The notes under the pieces were generated by a model. That model did not search any database, was not told the DNA's origin, and worked only from the letters and a program-made list of their open reading frames with translations. The translations under genes were made by a program, and so were the position numbers. Shown here piece by piece: positions 60,104 through 64,000 of a stretch of 64,000 nucleotides of DNA (positions are counted from its first letter, which is position 1; each line of letters opens with the position of its first letter). Origin of the DNA: Gnetum montanum (taxonomy: Eukaryota; Streptophyta; Gnetopsida; Gnetales; Gnetaceae); NCBI GenBank assembly GCA_015680685.1, contig MNCI01004586.1:1-64000 (forward strand). Reading direction: 5' to 3'.

Positions 60104-61750
60104 TACCCCCATGACTGAATGAAAACTTGTCCTTGAGTCAAAATGAGAACAAGCTCCATTGATTACACAGTGGATAGGTATGGGATTATTGACTGACAAG
60201 GAATTTATTCTTGCTGCAGTGGAGAACATAATAAAATAAAATTGGGACACAACACAAGAAATGAAAAAATCACAAAATTACAAAATTTTGTGGAACTCAT
60301 GTGGTTCCAGGTGGTGGTGGCTCCTCCATGGGTTGCTTCCCTTTGTCTTGTGCTCTAGGTTTTATAATTTAATGATGTTGAAGTAGTGCCTAGAGCTTTT
60401 CCTCTTCCATTCAGGGATCCTATGCCATCCATGCTGATGCTCCAATGTTTGATGGAGTCAGCGCCTCCCATGAGCATGGTAGTTGTAGGAACATCTTATT
60501 TGCTTTGATGTACCAAGCTACAAACAACTATCATTCCTCCTCGTAGGCTTTGGCTTTCTCTCTATACTCTTGAAAATTTGTAAGCCATCAAGCCAAGTCC
60601 ACTACAACATCTCTTTATCCTTGGTAGCTTGCTTTAACCACCTCAAGTTCAAAATTTGCAACTTCCAGCTTATGCAACATTTTCTTGTGCTCTGCAAATT
60701 CTGCTTCATATTTGGTGTAGGTGGTTGCTACCTATCCCTTAAGGTTTTTCCTCAAGCACCCTACTATCAACATGGCTAGATTGGCATACCACATTTTTTT
60801 TAATTCCATGTACTCTATAAGATCTTAAATCTGTAGGTCCCGACTTTTCAGTTTCACCTGGTGGGCAAATGCATATGTTTCCAATATGGCCCACCAATCA
60901 ATGTGTTGAGCACTAAAAGCATTGATGTAGGCCTTGGCTATATGTATTTTCCTCTCGATGATTTGCTTATACATCCTCACTTGGTCTCGAAAATGCTCCT
61001 TTAACTTTTTGTGCTGCTTGGCCTCATTTGCAACACACTTATTTCGATGGTCATCTTCTGACGAATTGCACATACCTCCTCTATTGAAAGGGTTCGATTT
61101 TCTCTGGCCAAATGGTTCATATTTTGATTGACCCTAATCAATTGTTCTTGTAGCTATTGAAAGTTTTCTTCGAGAACATTCTTATGTTTCTCCACAATGG
61201 TCAATCAAAGATTGTCAATAGCAAGATGTTTATTCTCCTCTTGTAAGGCTCTGAGTGCCTTGGCATGCATGTAGGTTTGCGCTTGTGCCTTGGAGGCATC
61301 CTAGTCATCCTTCTCTTTCTCCTTCACCACTCTCTTATTGTCTACCAATATATTGTTGAGCTACCCAGTCCTGAAGGTGTCTAACTGGTCTACAGGAATG
61401 AATTAAGAGGGGTCCCGCTATGTAGCTTGCAAGGTTACGAGCCTCTCTTAGAGTTTTGCTAACTTCGCTTCTACGTGCTCAGCCCTAATCTCTACCATGA
61501 TCAGCTTTCCCTTGGTAGAGATGAGGTCTGATTGTGCTGCCATGACATCTTGTGGGATGTCGAACAAGGATGTCATCACTTGTCTTGTTTGCAACAACCG
61601 ATCAAGCACATCCTCATGCTCCGTAGGAGTCATTGGGGGATCAACCAATGTTTGACCATCACGTTGTTGGTGACCATTTGGGACGTGACCACCAACGAGT
61701 GTCCTTGAACAGGATTTAGGTGCTTGCTGGTCTCTGGCAACACCAAGGCC
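60104..61750 (-). pseudogene. 3' ORF and polypurine tract of a second Athila-like element
   Basis: Minus strand, ending at the polypurine tract 60,104-60,115. The coding remnant at 61,740-60,825 matches the C-terminal half of the 3' ORF at 22,441-25,250. EDVLDRLLQTRQVMTSLFDIP (61,610) corresponds to ELLDQLMGIGKLLLDIFDLP (23,900), and KKLKEHFRDQVRMYKQIIE (61,000) to RVKDNYRDQFNLQKEVNE (24,500). It is charged, coiled-coil-like sequence with several stops. The rest of this element lies beyond the window or is unrecognisable. Confidence 0.65.
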
Positions 61751-63295
61751 TAGATACCTCCAAATAGAATCAGTAGTTAATGTGAGTATGTGTGTGTGTT
61801 GTTGTGAAAAATGAAACGATTGGGTTGTGTGTAAAACTATAAATGACTTATCTTAAAGAGATCCATCCAACTTTGCAAAGTACTGTGAGTTGTTGAGAGT
61901 TCCTATTTTGTTCAATTGCCTAGTCTATGTGGTCCATATAATACCTACTTGTAACAAATAAAGTTTTGCAAAAACATTTGAGCACAACTCTGCGAATCTA
62001 CTTCTAATTTTTCCCAGAGAATGAGATAGTTCCACAAGAAAACTAGAAATAGAGCAAGATTCAATGGAAATAGAAAAAAGTGAAAAAGAAAGTAGATTTG
62101 TGTAAAGATCTCAAATGTTTAAACAAGGTAAAATGATACAAGTAAACACTTCACAATAAAGCTATCCCAAATTCAATAACTACGAATTGTTCAAACTTCC
62201 AAGGCTCAAATAAGTAATTTCTTCAAGACAATCCTACTATACTAGCAAAAAAAATTGTTGCATAAACTATCACGTACTAGACTCTATTTTGGCTAAATAA
62301 TGGATGTCAACAATTGCATTCAATAGAACCTTCAAAAGACTTGACAATTTTGATTGAAATACCACGGAGATTTACTTTAAAGATAAAAGAAGCTATCCTA
62401 GTCCTATCAAAATACCAAAGATTTTTTGAACCCTCTTGACTATTGAATCGTTCAACGGCTTGACTACATGTAGAGGCTCTCTTATAAAAATCTCAATAGT
62501 GGTTCTTATACATTACACAATAATAAAATTCACTACTAAAATGCTCTTAAGGCTTTCAAACACAAGCTCTTCTATGGAAAAATTTTAATAGAAATTTTCT
62601 ATCATGTAACAAGAACAATAAGAGCAATCTAAAAATCCCAAAATTACTTGCCAAGCATGATACTATCTAAACCACTAGCTAAATAGAATAAAAAAATAAG
62701 CATAACTCATAGGAATATGACAAAGAGGCTGAAATGTTGTCTTTAACAAGTCATCTTACAAACAATCTTTCACAATGTCTTCTTTACAAATGCTCTCCCC
62801 CCCAGCCACCAAGACCCTTGAAGCCTTTTTATAGAGTCTCATAGGTAGTTAGATATTACAAAATAACTTGGGTAACTTCTTTCCCAGGTAAGGAAGTTAT
62901 AACTTGCCCAACAAGTTAGGAAGTTATAACTTATACATGAAGTTAGGAGAAAATCATGCTAACATTGGCATGTGTCTTTACAAATATTTTTTTCATAAGA
63001 AGTCACAACCTATATAATAATTTTAGGAAATAAAGCCAAGATCTCTATCTTGTTTCATCCATTTAACCTTAGTCCAAGATCAAGTTTCTCAAACACCATG
63101 ATGGCCATTGCAATAAGCGCTCCATACAATTGTCATTTTATTTTTGTTGCATGTGAAAAAATATGCTAAAATTATTTTTAGCCACCAAACCATATGAAAT
63201 TGGAACTTTATTTTGTTACTTCGATTTCATGCGTTCAAGTTTTGTTCTTACTTTCAACAATGATGGTTTTCTTCAAAATAATCCATAACCACGAT
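61751..63295. other. AT-rich sequence with no recognised gene
   Basis: Probably internal or LTR sequence of an old element. The only signal is a minus-strand TATA-like CTATAAAAAGG at about 62,825-62,835, which could mark an LTR promoter. No ORF or boundary supports a call. Confidence 0.35.
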
Positions 63296-64000
63296 TCATT
63301 GGCTAAATAATCTCCCGGTTGGTTTGATACTGAACTCAAATACTAAGTCCCTGCAACCAATCTCCTGGCCACATCCACGATCCTCCATATCTACCATAGA
63401 AGAAATGTCATTCCGTTGATTCATTTGTGCACCTGTCTTGCTATGTCTTCGTGTCTCTGTAGCCGCACTTGATGGATTGATAATGATGATGACGAACACA
63501 TTGGCATTGGGCGCTACTGTGTTTGCAATTTCTGTTTGCAGGTTCATCATTGCAAGAATCCAGACGTGAAAAAATTTTCATTGTGTGCCAAGCTTTGCCT
63601 TAGGGTTTATGTTTAATATTTCATGTCTTCTCATTACTGTTTGTCATATCCTACATTTGAAACAAAACAGAAACCCTGCTATGTTTTTCTTTTTGCATGC
63701 AGACTCCATTCTCTGGACACTACGGATCATTGAAGGAGATCTTATTTTTCTTTGGTTCCAGCAGAAAATGATAAATGTGATTTGGGGTTACAACCACTTG
63801 AAATGTTTTGCCCCAAATTCACCTACGGCTTCCTGCGTTTTTCTTTCTATAAACTAAAAATTATTGTATTTATTTTCTGAATCAGGGATAGTCACTGTAT
63901 GATTTGGGTGTCAATATTGGCAAGATTTTGATATATTCTTGATGCTTGTCTTGCTATTTTTCTTCTAAAATCATTTTTATTCATAACCTATTCTTGTTTT
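63296..64000. other. Unidentified sequence at window end
   Basis: Two short frames (63,296-63,550 minus; 63,585-63,857 plus) have no motif I recognise. I see no splice-supported gene, but sequence beyond the window could change this. Confidence 0.35.

Noticed and set aside
63296-63857. Two short frames as a possible host gene at the window end
   Set aside because: No recognisable domain, conserved splice sites or homologous copy in the window.

Overview
This is repeat-dense nuclear DNA of a vascular plant, probably a seed plant with a large genome. I found no host gene, rRNA or tRNA. Recognisable sequence is almost entirely Ty3/gypsy LTR retrotransposons of two lineages, plus two LINE remnants. 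The species cannot be fixed from the sequence. There are two long N gaps (21,247-21,828 and 51,189-51,386) and four isolated Ns.

Lineage 1 is a Tat/Ogre-type element with ~1.6-kb LTRs that start TGAAACACC. It has gag, an unusual protease, reverse transcriptase with a second (archaeal-type) RNase H, and integrase. Lineage 2 is an Athila-like element with ~0.86-0.9-kb LTRs that start TGAT and end ATCA, a polypurine tract reading GTGGGGGTA or close to it, and an extra ORF before the 3' LTR.

Layout: 1-372 is an Athila-like LTR piece. Positions 381-9,282 and 10,574-19,549 are two diverged copies of one composite unit. In each, the 5' half of a minus-strand Tat-type element (antisense gene end, spacer array, protease, gag, PBS, LTR) sits inside a plus-strand Athila-like pol. 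Plus-strand Athila-like sequence continues through the gap to a 3' ORF (22,441-25,250) and LTR (25,471-26,365). Then come a minus-strand gag/PBS/LTR remnant (26,366-29,883), an RTE LINE tail (29,884-30,852) and a degenerate L1 LINE (31,740-34,450). From 34,974 to 60,103 lies a minus-strand Athila-like element (element D), split by a plus-strand Tat-type element (element C, 37,893-55,008) that has a TCTAG target duplication. Beyond 60,103 is the 3' end of another Athila-like element.

The most interesting object is inside element C. Between protease and reverse transcriptase, on the opposite strand, lies an eight-exon gene (47,884 down to 43,734). All splice phases agree and sum to 1,110 codons, and it ends in an acidic tail. 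Its second exon resembles FCP1/NIF-type HAD phosphatases with the catalytic signature degraded. Parts of the same gene, including its last intron, survive in the two left-hand copies. Antisense ORFs are known from Tat-clade elements, but as I recall them downstream of pol. A spliced antisense gene inside pol is what I would follow up first.
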